DNA of 64,000 nucleotides. It comes from Lineus longissimus. Taxonomy: Eukaryota > Nemertea > Pilidiophora > Heteronemertea > Lineidae. The DNA lies in assembly GCF_910592395.1 (NCBI RefSeq), contig NC_088319.1:1738001-1802000 (forward strand), read 5' to 3'. The notes below the pieces were generated by a model. That model did not search any database. It had not been told where the DNA came from and was given only the letters and a program-made list of their open reading frames with translations. This document shows, one piece after another, positions 36,471 to 45,965 of the stretch (its first letter is position 1; the number at the start of each line of letters is the position of its first letter). The position numbers and the translations under genes are program-made.

Positions 36471-36743
36471 AGTAGTATATGAAAATCACACTTTAAAACA
36501 GAATCCAACTGTTTTCGTCTAAATCAGCAGAATCCAACACAGAATCTAGGAGCACTTTGATTCTGTTTTAAAATGTGGATTTCATAGACCGGACCCGTTC
36601 ATGACTCTTGGAAAAATCAGTTCTGGCCGGTAAAAACAACGTAAATTCAAAAGTTCTCCTTCACGTTTGGTGGTAGCGTTCTCTCTCGAAATTTGAGGGC
36701 GTGGGAAACTATTATTAATCGGGGAGTAAGAAAAGATCGAAAG

Positions 36744-36881
36744 ATGAAGATAGACAACAAAACGCTGTTTTTTGGATTATTATGTTTTTTAATACTACAC
36801 ATTTCCACCTCTAAAAGTTACATCGTATTACAGTATTATTCTATTCTAAAGTTTGTGCTAAAGACTTACTTCGTGTTGTAA
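36744..36881 (+). CDS. Short hydrophobic ORF within the left TIR (45 aa)
   Basis: ATG-initiated. A Lys-rich start is followed by a hydrophobic segment (TLFFGLLCFLILHISTS) like a signal or membrane anchor. The same ORF occurs at 61153-61290 on the minus strand, as expected for a TIR. No homologue is recognised; it may be fortuitous. Confidence 0.2.
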   Translation: MKIDNKTLFFGLLCFLILHISTSKSYIVLQYYSILKFVLKTYFVL

Positions 36882-37071
36882 CATCAACATCTATTCTAAA
36901 GTTTTTTGGTCAAGTTTTCGCCTTGGCAAAGTTTACATCATCGAGATACAACATGTAGTTTGATAAAGTTTACTTCGAGTTACAACATCTATAAGTTTGT
37001 TAAAGTTACAAAGTTACATACATCTATTCGTCTAAATTATTCATACTAGTTTTGTTCTCCCCACCCGCCGC

Positions 37072-37608
37072 TTAATCTACTTCTTTTGCTTTGCTGAGGA
37101 GTTGTGGGAAAATTCGTGGCAGGAGAAAACTAGTGTCGTATATGTCCCGTTTTATCCCGAATTGCCTTTCTATGGTCGCATTTACTTTTTTATCGTTTCC
37201 GAGAAGGTCGTACGCCGAAAATTGTTTTAGAATCTCTCTCATCGATAGGCCTTTACTTCGCATGAGGATGTAGTACATGCAGTATTGGCCGCAGACTGTG
37301 GACAAAGGGCTTTGAAGCCGAATATAGTTTCGAGTAAAAGTTCCTTCTCTACTAAGAATTTCTCTGAATCTCGCTTTTCTGGGGGCTTCTCCGTTACTGT
37401 CAAAGTACTCGTGAGGAGGAACTTGGTTAAAATAAAGGCACACCCAATGTTCCCCTGGCTCGTGGGCTTTTGCCGTATTGCTTATGTATGCGCAGGGTCT
37501 CCGTTTTCGAGCGTTCGTCGGAAGAGTATCACTGGACACCGCCTTGGTAAAAATGTTTCGTGTCCCCGGGTGTCTTTTCATTAAAACGTTCAGTTCGTGT
37601 TTGTTCAT
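37072..37608 (-). CDS. Adenain-like cysteine protease (Polinton PRO)
   Basis: 178 aa. Catalytic His54 (EHWVCLYF), Asp70 (EYFDSNG), Gln99 and Cys106 (TVCGQYC) are in the order and spacing of adenovirus-type maturation proteases (family C5). In virions this enzyme would process capsid and core precursors. The ATG follows the capsid stop by two nucleotides, suggesting one late transcript. The gene sits inside the extended TIR, and a deleted copy is at the right end. Confidence 0.9.
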   Translation of the reverse strand: MNKHELNVLMKRHPGTRNIFTKAVSSDTLPTNARKRRPCAYISNTAKAHEPGEHWVCLYFNQVPPHEYFDSNGEAPRKARFREILSREGTFTRNYIRLQSPLSTVCGQYCMYYILMRSKGLSMREILKQFSAYDLLGNDKKVNATIERQFGIKRDIYDTSFLLPRIFPQLLSKAKEVD

Positions 37609-37610
37609 AT

Positions 37611-38978
37611 TTATTTTTCTGCTCCTTTCACCCCGCCGTGACTGTAATACACGTTTCGATCGGCATCGATTTCCACGAAAGAATCGTATTCGTATAAAAC
37701 TATGAGATTCACTGCTTCGGTGGTGGCCGTGGATAGCTTGATTTCCACTCCGACATCACCATTTTTTGCGAGTTGGAAAGCACTCGATCCCGCGTCATCC
37801 GGCGCTAAATTGAAGACGTACAAGGCATATCCATCCACATAGTCGTCTAGTGATATGTCGTTGCTCTTGTTGGCCGGCCACAACTTGCTCCCCCGAAAGA
37901 GCGTCATGTATCCATTCACCACATTTTTCGCGGTAAAATCCACCTTTAGTTCCCCGTAAGGGATAGATGCCCCCGCGACAGTTAGTTTTATGCTTGTCAC
38001 GTTGTAGTGTTTGAAGTTGAACGGGTTTCCATCCAGGGCCCCGTTCATGGCGTTGCTGGCAAGCAGTCCTATAGCGATGCGCCTCGGCGTTTCTCCTTTG
38101 CACAGGTTTGCCTCGGACAAGTCGCTTCCTCCTGCTGCTTTTTGGTAGTAGCGCATTTCAATCCTTGTCACGGGGTATTTTGCGTTTGCTGCGAGAAGCC
38201 GCTGCTCGTGCGCTAATCGGACGTAGCTGGCTATTTCTTTGACGCTTGTCATCAGTATTGCTTTTTCCAATTTTATCTTGTAATCGGTAGCTGTTGATGC
38301 GGACATCAGGCTGAATTTGGGGTTTCCTAATGTTAGTTTGACGGTTAGTGGTACTTTGCTGAGAAGCAGTTTCCCTTGTTCGAACATCTCATTATGGATC
38401 CGACCCTGGAGTTCAAAAGATTGGCTGAACTTCGTCATCTTGAATCGGCTCACCGCCCCCTTGTTGGTGGCTGTGCTGTCACTTATTGTAGCACCGGTTG
38501 TCTCCATGTCGGTCACGTCTTTGAAGTATCCTCCTGCTCTCAATTGGTGGGTTTTTGCGTCTTTGCCATAACTGAGCAACGCCTCCAGGTAAGACCGATA
38601 AGCGTACATGCTGCTGGTGCTCCCAATCTGTGTCCCGGAAAGCGATATTTCGGCCTGTTTGAACATCGTCCCGACCAGATAGTTTATCGGGTAGCATTGC
38701 GCCTTTGGGTCAACAGTGTCACCTGTTTTCTCTGTCAGAGCGGTGCCATCCAGTTTGACAATTTTGGCCCTGATGTAGATGGTCGTTTCCCGAAGATCGA
38801 TGTAATTTTTTTCGTCGGTTTGCGTATTAAATTCAATGACATCGGTGTTCTCAATCGAAGTTGTTGGGTGCACCTCTGCGAGTTTTCCGGACGTGATCGC
38901 TGTTTGTGTTGGTTTTGTTTCGAACAACTCCAATTCCGCCTTAGTGCACGCGCAGGAATCCGCGTCGATAAGCGACAT
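37611..38978 (-). CDS. Major capsid protein, double-jelly-roll type (F54H12.2-like)
   Basis: 455 aa, ATG start. The N-terminal pattern (CxC, then PTQTAI, 'IEFNTQTDEKNYIDL' and 'YPINYLVGTMFKQAEISLSG') is that of the animal Polinton proteins catalogued as F54H12.2-like. These correspond to the hexon-type double jelly roll. By family it forms pseudo-hexameric capsomers. It lies next to the protease and a core-type protein, the usual Polinton morphogenesis cluster. The last ~115 codons are duplicated as a fragment at 60410-60757. Confidence 0.88.
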   Translation of the reverse strand: MSLIDADSCACTKAELELFETKPTQTAITSGKLAEVHPTTSIENTDVIEFNTQTDEKNYIDLRETTIYIRAKIVKLDGTALTEKTGDTVDPKAQCYPINYLVGTMFKQAEISLSGTQIGSTSSMYAYRSYLEALLSYGKDAKTHQLRAGGYFKDVTDMETTGATISDSTATNKGAVSRFKMTKFSQSFELQGRIHNEMFEQGKLLLSKVPLTVKLTLGNPKFSLMSASTATDYKIKLEKAILMTSVKEIASYVRLAHEQRLLAANAKYPVTRIEMRYYQKAAGGSDLSEANLCKGETPRRIAIGLLASNAMNGALDGNPFNFKHYNVTSIKLTVAGASIPYGELKVDFTAKNVVNGYMTLFRGSKLWPANKSNDISLDDYVDGYALYVFNLAPDDAGSSAFQLAKNGDVGVEIKLSTATTEAVNLIVLYEYDSFVEIDADRNVYYSHGGVKGAEK

Positions 38979-38996
38979 GTTTTCTTCTCGGGGTAA

Positions 38997-39521
38997 CTAT
39001 CGGCGACGGGTGAAAAATCCCTTCTCAGAGTTTGATTTTTGTCCTTTTATTCTTTTTGCTTTTTTGGTCCTCGGCGGCTCTTCTGGTGGTCGCTTGTTTA
39101 CGCGTCGATCTCTACCCGGTCGGGGCGTTGTTATCGCGTCCACAAGGTCTTTTCTTACATCATGCCCGACTTCTCTTACTCCCTCAAGGGCTCTCTCTTT
39201 AAAGGCGGATTTTATATTCTTTCCGTCCATAGCGTCTCCAAGAACTGCCACGCCCTGCTTCAGGAGAACCTTTCCCGCCCTTGACGCCGCTCGTTTAGCC
39301 ATGGGTAGGACGGTTCGCTTCAGTACGGGAATGATGCCTCTAAACATTTTGCTTAATGTGTCCCCAATCCCGTATCCCTCTTGGTATGGAGTTCCTCGGA
39401 AAACTGGGAGGCCTCCTGCCTGTTCTCCTTTCCCGCAGTAATGGGCGATGTAGTCTGCGTCCACGGGCTCGTAGATGACGCGCCTTGCTAGGGCGCATGT
39501 CCTTCCACTCCTCTTTGACAT
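38997..39521 (-). CDS. Small basic virion-type protein (PY/core-like)
   Basis: 174 aa from the ATG at 39521; upstream codons in frame have no ATG. An N-terminal 'YCGKGEQAGGLPVFRG' and 'YQEGYGIGDTL' stretch precedes an amphipathic Ala/Lys-rich segment and a strongly basic tail (KRPPEEPPRTKKAKR). Location directly upstream of the capsid gene, plus the Gly-rich motif, match the minor virion/core proteins of Polintons and adintoviruses. The exact role (DNA condensation or membrane lysis) is inference. Confidence 0.65.
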   Translation of the reverse strand: MSKRSGRTCALARRVIYEPVDADYIAHYCGKGEQAGGLPVFRGTPYQEGYGIGDTLSKMFRGIIPVLKRTVLPMAKRAASRAGKVLLKQGVAVLGDAMDGKNIKSAFKERALEGVREVGHDVRKDLVDAITTPRPGRDRRVNKRPPEEPPRTKKAKRIKGQKSNSEKGFFTRRR

Positions 39522-39636
39522 GATATGATGTGGAATTAAGGGGCTTTTTGTATACGGGTATATGATATATAGTTTCCTACGCGATTGGTATTTTATGTCC
39601 TCGTGCTGACTCCTCCAACCACACGGCAACTACGTT

Positions 39637-40695
39637 CTATTGCGCCCATTTCTTCGCATCGAAGGGTAGCCAACTCAGATTTCGCTGGCGCTTCGACTTT
39701 CGGGTGGTCGGTTTCGATGTTAATTCGGATGGTGAGGCCGCATCCGTTTTGGAGGAATCCGGCGTCAAGAAAATGCTCTTCTCCACCACCCCCCGGCTTC
39801 TGTCGGGAGATTCTGGGATGACACTGACGCTGCTGTTGTTGTTTTTTTGGGCTTGGGTGCTCGGGACTGCACTTTTCTGAAAGTCGGTTAATGCTTTCAA
39901 AATGCTTTTGTCAACCCCTGTCGCTCCCCGCAGGTTGAACACAGGTGTAGAAGCGGCTTTAGGAGAACTGATTTTACCCAGGGGGGTCTGGTCTCCTTTA
40001 TTTTCCCTGAGCTGAAGGTAGTTTAACAAGACCTGTTTCTGATTCTCGAGTGCCCTGGGCTTTTTCGGGGGGGTTGTATCGGGAATTTGGGCTCCGCGAA
40101 TATCTGCTGCCGGTGCTGGAATCACTGCGGGACTGCCGCTCGATTCTGCCCTGTCCTCTGAGTTTATCCAGCCTCGGGGCACGCCGATCTCCGTTAGTTT
40201 TGCGGCCAGGCGATAGGCTCCGGGGGGTGCGTGGTAGTCGAGGTCTTCGGGAGCCAAAAGGAAATGAAGGCTTCGCAAAATATTTGATTTCGGTAATACA
40301 GTTCCGTCGATTATCACTTCGTAAGTGCTATCCTTCCAGTCAATTTCACCCGGGAAATGTTGCACGTAATCGCGTAATATTCTGTTAATGAAGGGATGTC
40401 GGATGCCGATGATCTGAAATTTGCTCAACAAGTCTTCGAGTCGCCACGCTTGTCCGGTGTTAGTTTGTGCTTTTTCCTTGATTTGTCCAGTTTGTTTTTG
40501 TTCCCAGCGTTTCCTCGCGAGCAAATTTAGTTTCACATCATCCGGTAGGTCTTTTTGATTGAGGCCCTCCTTTTTTTCATCTTCTTCGTTTTCTTGAGGT
40601 GGTGGCGGCGGTACTGTAATTGTCTGTCGACATTTAGCCCGGTAGGTACTCAGAGGGACTATGACGCTCTCCCCGAAATCTGGATTCATTGACAT
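39637..40695 (-). CDS. Conserved Polinton late ORF, function unknown
   Basis: 352 aa, ATG start. The order is: an N-terminal 'VIVPLSTYRAKC', a Pro tract, 'LPDDVKLNLLARKRWEQK', and a central region with 'DSTYEVIIDGTVLPKSNILR' and 'LTEIGVPRGWI'. A long low-complexity Ser/Thr/Lys tail follows. The arrangement recalls an unnamed ORF that accompanies animal Polinton capsid genes; I cannot assign a function. Between two virion-type proteins, a structural or assembly role is likely. Confidence 0.6.
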   Translation of the reverse strand: MSMNPDFGESVIVPLSTYRAKCRQTITVPPPPPQENEEDEKKEGLNQKDLPDDVKLNLLARKRWEQKQTGQIKEKAQTNTGQAWRLEDLLSKFQIIGIRHPFINRILRDYVQHFPGEIDWKDSTYEVIIDGTVLPKSNILRSLHFLLAPEDLDYHAPPGAYRLAAKLTEIGVPRGWINSEDRAESSGSPAVIPAPAADIRGAQIPDTTPPKKPRALENQKQVLLNYLQLRENKGDQTPLGKISSPKAASTPVFNLRGATGVDKSILKALTDFQKSAVPSTQAQKNNNSSVSVIPESPDRSRGVVEKSIFLTPDSSKTDAASPSELTSKPTTRKSKRQRNLSWLPFDAKKWAQ

Positions 40696-40714
40696 CTGGA
40701 TTAAGCCGCTGTTT

Positions 40715-41266
40715 TTAGCCTCTCTTCCCGGTTATTCCGGATATAAGACTCCCTATTGCCGAGACGGCCAGTGGTATGAGAGAGCCAAGAAATCCACCCG
40801 ATTGCGCCAACAGAGCTTTTTTAGTCCGTAGGCTAGTTCGGGGAGTCTTAAGCCGACATACCAATGGGCTGTGCTTTCGTAGTTTTTGTGCTTTATTCTC
40901 CGGAACTGGCACAGTGCGATGGTGGACGTTCTCTATACACTCTAAAATCGCGTCAATTTGACCTTTGCTGGCTAAATCGAGAAGTTTTGCGCGTGTTGAT
41001 CGACTGGAGGCCCTCCCGAGCAAGGATAGAAAGTCTAAGTGTTGTTTTGCTTTTGATTTATCCGCTTTGGAGCAAGGAGATCCAAATGAGTGGTGTTTTC
41101 TGCTCCGGCGTACCTCCTTGAAGCCTGTTTTTCCAGAAACTCTACGGGGCATCTCCGAGCTTCGTTTGTGTTGATCTGTGTTGCGAGTATTTTCTTCTGA
41201 GTAATCCTGTCTCTCTCGCTCTGTCCTGCAGTCGGAAACGTGTTTAAGTTTCTTCCTTCTGTTCAT
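40715..41266 (-). CDS. Small basic protein with C-terminal hydrophobic helix (pX/pVI-like candidate)
   Basis: 183 aa, very basic N-terminal half. It continues with 'LLDLASKGQIDAILECIENV', 'HSPLVCRLKTPRTSLRTKK' and finally 'GGFLGSLIPLAVSAIGSLIS'. The basic-then-membrane-active layout is that of small virion proteins shared by Polintons, adintoviruses and some parvovirus-like elements. It may package DNA or disrupt membranes (inference). It ends 20 nt before the next ORF. Confidence 0.65.
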   Translation of the reverse strand: MNRRKKLKHVSDCRTERERQDYSEENTRNTDQHKRSSEMPRRVSGKTGFKEVRRSRKHHSFGSPCSKADKSKAKQHLDFLSLLGRASSRSTRAKLLDLASKGQIDAILECIENVHHRTVPVPENKAQKLRKHSPLVCRLKTPRTSLRTKKALLAQSGGFLGSLIPLAVSAIGSLISGITGKRG

Positions 41267-41269
41267 TCA

Positions 41270-42080
41270 CACGAAGATTTTTACTCATCTGTTCTATTTT
41301 CAGTACATCTGGTTTGGAATCAAAAACTAGATGTTTCCATTTCACTTAATTCACGGCAATACTAACAAAAATGGTGGTATGGGTTTTTTTATTTTTATTT
41401 CACATCGCCTAAGAACAACTGGTACTACACAGAAGAGAAAGTTCTAACAATTATTAGTCGAAGACTTCTTTACCGGCATTGGGGTGCCATGCGTTTTAAG
41501 CCCTATTCCCCCCCCCCCCCCCAGCTCTCTTCGGCTAGTTTCGTTTTATTTTCAGTAGTACCAATCCTACTACTACAGTATCGGAGCGAGAGTAAGATTT
41601 TCAATTTCACAAGACGCCCGGCGTATGGTCCTCTTTCGAGGACGTATAGAATGATGTCGAAAGATTAAAGTTATCAGGCTCCCCATTGCTGGGGAACGAT
41701 TATACATGATTTTTTTTTTTTGTGCACGGTATGTAATATGTATAGGCCTATACATAATAATCTACTTTCACAACGACGACAACCATTTGATCAAAACATT
41801 AAGATTGATTTAAAACTCCATCGAACATTAAGATATAAGTAGGTATCTAATTTGTACGTTTACAACAGACGTTATATATTATTGGTCACAATATCGAGAG
41901 TTTGAAGAACTTAGTCGCTCAACACGATCAGACTATGACACTAACGACGACAACCATTATTTGATCAAAAACTCCAAGAAACATTAAGATTGATTTTAAA
42001 CTCCATCGAACATTAAGATATAAGTAGGTATCTAATTTGTACGTTTACAACAGGCGTTATATTGGACACAATATCGAGAT
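41270..42080. other. Intergenic region between late and ATPase genes, with a direct repeat
   Basis: No credible ORF. A ~140-bp segment containing 'ctccatcgaacattaagata' and 'aggtatctaatttgtacgtt' occurs at ~41,767-41,905 and again at ~41,940-42,080. It is AT-rich with a C tract near 41,510. It could hold late promoter or 3' processing signals; nothing specific is recognisable. Confidence 0.5.
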
Positions 42081-42084
42081 GCCT

Positions 42085-42807
42085 TTATTTTTTCCCTCCT
42101 CCACCGCCCTTTTTTGCGTGCGGAACAAAAGCGTTCTGAAAGTCTTCTCCAAAAATGTCTGTGCGAAAACGAGCTTCTTCCGGGGTGTTCTGGTGCCCGT
42201 CTATAAACAAGTAACTGTTTGGCTTCTGCGTGGCACTTTCGTAAATTCTAACGAATGTCTCCGGCCTGCTCGGAAGAATGCGTCTCGCCAAATGCTGTCC
42301 AACCGACCGGTCTAACGGGCTTTTAAAGAGAACTAGATAGTGGCAACATCTAAGCATCGTTACTCTTGTTTTCCCATGGTGAAATAGGTTTTGCATGAGC
42401 ACAATCCAACTCACGCCTCCGTGTTGACATTTCTTTGTCACCAGACGACTGATTTCCTCGCTGTTGCTGACCCCCTGCATAAGGTCATCGAAAATTAGCA
42501 ACCCGTGCTGGCGCTCGCCGGCGTGGGGATCTCGGACGTGGATGTATTCGTCTAGATTTTCTGGGAGGCCCTCCACTGTTCGTATTGTATTCTCCCTTTC
42601 CAGCTCGGTCACTGTTTTCGACGGCTCCCCGTAGAACCAATATATATAATCGAAAGGCCCATCGACGACTCGTCTAGCATTTTTTAGGAGTTGCCGTACA
42701 AAGAAGGTCTTTCCCGCAAGTGGAGGGCCAACACAAATCATACCAAAGTCACGCTTGATGCGAGCGTCAAACACGCCTCCGGCGACAATGTTGTCTGGGT
42801 TCGTCAT
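42085..42807 (-). CDS. Genome-packaging ATPase, A32/FtsK-HerA superfamily
   Basis: 240 aa. Walker A GPPLAGKT at residues 27-34 and Walker B LLIFDDLM at 103-110, then a Cys/His-rich sensor region ending in a Gly/Lys tail. The size and motifs match the Polinton/NCLDV DNA-packaging ATPase, which pumps the genome into preformed capsids. It lies 47 nt downstream of the integrase stop. Confidence 0.92.
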   Translation of the reverse strand: MTNPDNIVAGGVFDARIKRDFGMICVGPPLAGKTFFVRQLLKNARRVVDGPFDYIYWFYGEPSKTVTELERENTIRTVEGLPENLDEYIHVRDPHAGERQHGLLIFDDLMQGVSNSEEISRLVTKKCQHGGVSWIVLMQNLFHHGKTRVTMLRCCHYLVLFKSPLDRSVGQHLARRILPSRPETFVRIYESATQKPNSYLFIDGHQNTPEEARFRTDIFGEDFQNAFVPHAKKGGGGGKK

Positions 42808-42854
42808 TTTCTATCGAGCTAATCGTTCAGTTTTTGTGCTCCCCACATGTTCGT

Positions 42855-44111
42855 TTATGCCTTTTCGAGTTGTTCTGTTGTCACCCATTCGTCGAAACGA
42901 GCCGGCCAACCGACGTAATGGACAAAATATTCGGTTTTATTTTTTCGCCGGCGTTTTTTCAAAACATCAACGCGGAAGGCGGTCTCATCTTCCGGGCGCT
43001 GTATTCGTTGCATCTCCTCTTCATAAAAACTTCCCTCTATGAGCTCCCCGTGCTCGTCTCGTAGTTTATACGTTGGTGGTTTGGTATTTCGACGATGAGC
43101 CACCACAAACCACTCTGTTGTGTATTGGGGTTTGTAGCCCTTGCCAAAGACCTGGGCAACTTGGCTGACTCTGACGGTGTCTCCCAACTCAAACGCAAAT
43201 TTAGTCTTAGTCGGAAATTCTTTCCCGTATAGGTGGAGCCATAAGGCTTTTTCCTTGTCGACGGTAACTTCGTTCGGGGCCAATTTCGTTATTCTGTGTA
43301 CAGCGTTGTTGTAACTCTCGACTAGAGCGGGCAGGGCGTCTACGTAACGATGGGTATTGTTTTTCGTAATGAATTTATAAACTTTAGATTTCAGGGTCCG
43401 GTTCCATCTTTCCGCTAGCGCCGCCTTTGTTTCGCTGTGCACAGAAAACAGTTTAATTCCAAGGTCTTTTAGTAACATTGAAACGTTGGCATTAAAAAAT
43501 TCCCGCCCCTGGTCTCCGTGGAGGTACTTCGGATAAACATTTTCCCGGAGGAAGAGGTCTTTTAGAGCCCGGGCCACTTCTGCTCCTGTTTTTGACTTGA
43601 GGGGCAGAGCCCAGGCTCGGCGGCTGAACACATCAATAACTGTTAACAAGTATTTTATTCCGTCATTGAATTTTTGCAAGCTTTGCACGTCCACTAAATC
43701 AATTTGCCACTGATGATTGCTTCCGGGAACGATGGTTTTGCGACGAGGGATGTTTCTTCTAGCCTGCCGGTGGAGCGTGTAGGTGTCCTCCCCGCTTAGC
43801 CAGTGAACGACCTCGGCTCGCTTAACGGTGGGGTCGCGTCGCCTGCTGGCCCCTAGCAGACGCTCGACGGAGCCGAAGCTTGCTGGATGCGTATTTTTAT
43901 AGTAGATTTTGGAAAATAGGTCTCTCCTAATTTTGTCTTGGTTTTTTCTAAGCTTTAACGCCGCGCTCGAGCTGTTCACCGTTGTCCTCGTCGCTACCGG
44001 ATTCGTCGGCCCCGCTTGTGCTGCCTTCTTCCTCTTCGCTACTACTCTCCTCTTCCTCGCTGTCTTCGTCTCCCGAACTATTGTTGCTTCTATTTTCTTC
44101 GCTCGCGTCAT
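42855..44111 (-). CDS. Retroviral-type integrase with C-terminal chromodomain
   Basis: 418 aa. A basic N-terminus and a conserved 'NTHPASFGSVERL...DTYTLH' lead-in precede the rve core: D138 in WQIDLVD, D200 in HGDQGREF and E234 in AERWNRTLK. A chromodomain-like end follows at ~378-415 (TEYFVHYVGWPARFDEWV). By family it cuts and joins the element's ends to host DNA with a 6-bp stagger, consistent with the GTGAGA duplication. The chromodomain may bias targeting to modified histones. Confidence 0.95.
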   Translation of the reverse strand: MTRAKKIEATIVRETKTARKRRVVAKRKKAAQAGPTNPVATRTTVNSSSAALKLRKNQDKIRRDLFSKIYYKNTHPASFGSVERLLGASRRRDPTVKRAEVVHWLSGEDTYTLHRQARRNIPRRKTIVPGSNHQWQIDLVDVQSLQKFNDGIKYLLTVIDVFSRRAWALPLKSKTGAEVARALKDLFLRENVYPKYLHGDQGREFFNANVSMLLKDLGIKLFSVHSETKAALAERWNRTLKSKVYKFITKNNTHRYVDALPALVESYNNAVHRITKLAPNEVTVDKEKALWLHLYGKEFPTKTKFAFELGDTVRVSQVAQVFGKGYKPQYTTEWFVVAHRRNTKPPTYKLRDEHGELIEGSFYEEEMQRIQRPEDETAFRVDVLKKRRRKNKTEYFVHYVGWPARFDEWVTTEQLEKA

Positions 44112-44210
44112 CGCTCAGATCGGTTCGCGCCGCGACAGTGGTCGGGTAGGGGGAGGGTGCTTGGGTAGGGAAAGGAGTCAGAGGCGGGCCATTTTCGGAC
44201 TCCAATTCTC

Positions 44211-45098
44211 CTACGACGGGTTGTCTAGTGACGGCCGGATGATCCGGTGCACGCGAGACTTTCGGGGGAGGGTTGCCGGTGTTGGTCTTTCTACGGAGAG
44301 TGTGTTCTCGATCTGTGGTGATGGTCCCGCTATAATGGTCGTCTTATCGCTGCTCGATCGGCCGGGGTTCATGTGTTCTTGTGTGTTTACTTGTAGTACT
44401 TCTACTAAACCATCTCTCCGTTGGGTTACATCTAGTTGAATACGAACTGTGAGGGGAGCTTGTTGAACCAGCTGAGACGTCAGAGGAGCCCTTCTCGCGC
44501 TTTTAGGTCCGGGAGGACAATAACAACAGTCGCCTGATTCGAGGGGGACGCTTCGTTTCTTGACAGATTTCCCCTTCGGGTCACGAGTTTTCGTCGGTAA
44601 ACCTCCCGCCGTCGCCGCCTTCGCATGGACTGGTCGTGCTTTCGTTTGTGGCTCAATCTCGGGCAGTATTTCGTGGCAGAAGAATCCCTGCTCGTCGGAT
44701 CCTGTGGTGGACTTCTCCGATATGGTGGGGTTTTTTTTAATAGCACTCTTCGGCGATTCTAAAGATTCACTCGCCCTCCCCGTGCACTGTTGCTGCTTCT
44801 TTTTTGCTCGAGCCTCTCTTTCCGCTTCTAGTTTATGGAAACAGGAATCACAACGTTGATCATCGAAATTGTAGAATTTAGGACTGTTGTACGGTTTATG
44901 GCACCGCCTGCACTCGCGGAAGCAAGCCTTAGAACAACCTTCGCAATACGATTTACCCGAAACGAGCCTTAATAGACGATTACACCAGATGCACTTTTTT
45001 TTGAACTGTTCGAAGTCAGTTCCCGAATCGTAGGCGGTAGTGGAAACCAGAGTTTTTCTTTTCCCGGTCCCCTCTTGGATTTTTGCCGTTTTCCCCAT
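44211..45098 (-). CDS. Zinc-finger protein, Polinton accessory/early type
   Basis: 295 aa. Residues ~35-90 contain CxxC (CIWCNRLL), then CxxCxxxCFRECRRCHKPY and CDSCFHK, several treble-clef or RING-like zinc sites. The remainder is low complexity. Similar Cys arrays occur in ORFs of animal Polintons. DNA or protein binding is likely; I cannot name the role. It ends 99 nt before the integrase start. Confidence 0.65.
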   Translation of the reverse strand: MGKTAKIQEGTGKRKTLVSTTAYDSGTDFEQFKKKCIWCNRLLRLVSGKSYCEGCSKACFRECRRCHKPYNSPKFYNFDDQRCDSCFHKLEAEREARAKKKQQQCTGRASESLESPKSAIKKNPTISEKSTTGSDEQGFFCHEILPEIEPQTKARPVHAKAATAGGLPTKTRDPKGKSVKKRSVPLESGDCCYCPPGPKSARRAPLTSQLVQQAPLTVRIQLDVTQRRDGLVEVLQVNTQEHMNPGRSSSDKTTIIAGPSPQIENTLSVERPTPATLPRKSRVHRIIRPSLDNPS

Positions 45099-45209
45099 AT
45101 CAGCTAGAACTTAGACGCCGAGTTGGCCAAGGAGACGCTACTATTTTCGCGTTCTTATCGTCAACTTATCCGACACCTATAAAATGCCGGCGTCTTCACA
45201 GTCACACAG

Positions 45210-45965
45210 TTATTTCTTCTCCTCCGCAGCCCTTACTAACGAATCTAGGAAGCTGAGAAGTTGTGAGGGCTCTCCTACCCCCGCTTTAACGACTGTGTTT
45301 TCGTCCCCGCAAAAATACAGCCTGCCTTCCGACTCGGTCCACCAGTCTAGATGTTTAGCGTATTGTTCTTCCAGCGCGTCCAGATAACGCCTGTCTATGC
45401 TAGATTCGTAAGAGCGACCCCTAATTTTTATTCTTTCCAAGCAAACTTCTACTCCGGTGTTCAGATAGTAAATGCTGCTATATCCTTCGGGGATCCCGAC
45501 TTCAATCAGGGTGCGTCGTGCCGAGTATAAGGTCTCCGCTCGCAGGTAGTCTTCCGCGAAAATCCCAATATTTCCCTGCTGAGCTGTGTTTTGCAGGAAA
45601 GGAAGGGGTCCGAGCAGGCTTCGATCGGTTACTATGATGTGGTATTTCGCTGTCAGAGCAGGCGTTTCGGCGAGACGGACGAGATCGGCCTGAACTTCCC
45701 GCTTGAATACGGAGTTGATGCAACGAATTATGTGTAATTGAGCTAAAGTTACATTTTCCTTTGGATCTAGGTATGCCAGGGCTAGAGGGTTATGCTTACC
45801 AAATTTCGTGAATTCGTCGAGTCCTTCTCGCACTATTGAGAGGGTGAACGAGGAGTTCAAACGCCGAGCGTGGGCTTGGACGAGCCCTTCCAACAAAGTT
45901 GTTTTTCCTGCCCCGATTTGTCCCTCAACGGCCACCACAAGTATTTTTTTCTTTGGGGTCGTCAT
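45210..45965 (-). CDS. Deoxynucleoside kinase-like protein
   Basis: 251 aa. P-loop GQIGAGKT (15-22), DRS at 114-116 (TDRSLLGPLPF) and a LID with ERIKIRGRSYES (177-188) are the signature of the dCK/dGK/TK2/insect dNK family. These phosphorylate deoxynucleosides for salvage. A large DNA element would use it to raise dNTP supply in non-dividing cells. Its length is close to cellular homologues, suggesting capture of a host or viral gene. Confidence 0.9.
   Translation of the reverse strand: MTTPKKKILVVAVEGQIGAGKTTLLEGLVQAHARRLNSSFTLSIVREGLDEFTKFGKHNPLALAYLDPKENVTLAQLHIIRCINSVFKREVQADLVRLAETPALTAKYHIIVTDRSLLGPLPFLQNTAQQGNIGIFAEDYLRAETLYSARRTLIEVGIPEGYSSIYYLNTGVEVCLERIKIRGRSYESSIDRRYLDALEEQYAKHLDWWTESEGRLYFCGDENTVVKAGVGEPSQLLSFLDSLVRAAEEKK

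Larger units (their letters stand above)
36471..37958 (+). repeat. Left terminal inverted repeat (extended)
   Basis: It matches the right terminus in inverted orientation through ~600 bp of non-coding sequence. The match continues through the protease gene and the last ~115 codons of the capsid gene, with a 334-nt deletion in the right copy. The terminal ~140 bp includes sub-repeats of 'cagaatcca' and 'gattctgtttta'. Confidence 0.9.

Noticed and set aside
38376-38996. 206-codon plus-strand ORF opposite the capsid gene
   Set aside because: Antisense shadow of a well-supported capsid frame.
43948-44205. 85-codon highly acidic ORF overlapping the integrase N-terminus
   Set aside because: It has no ATG (it opens with TTG), overlaps the integrase frame, and its acidity mirrors Lys/Arg codons of the other frame. 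A frameshifted extension of the zinc-finger protein is possible but unsupported.
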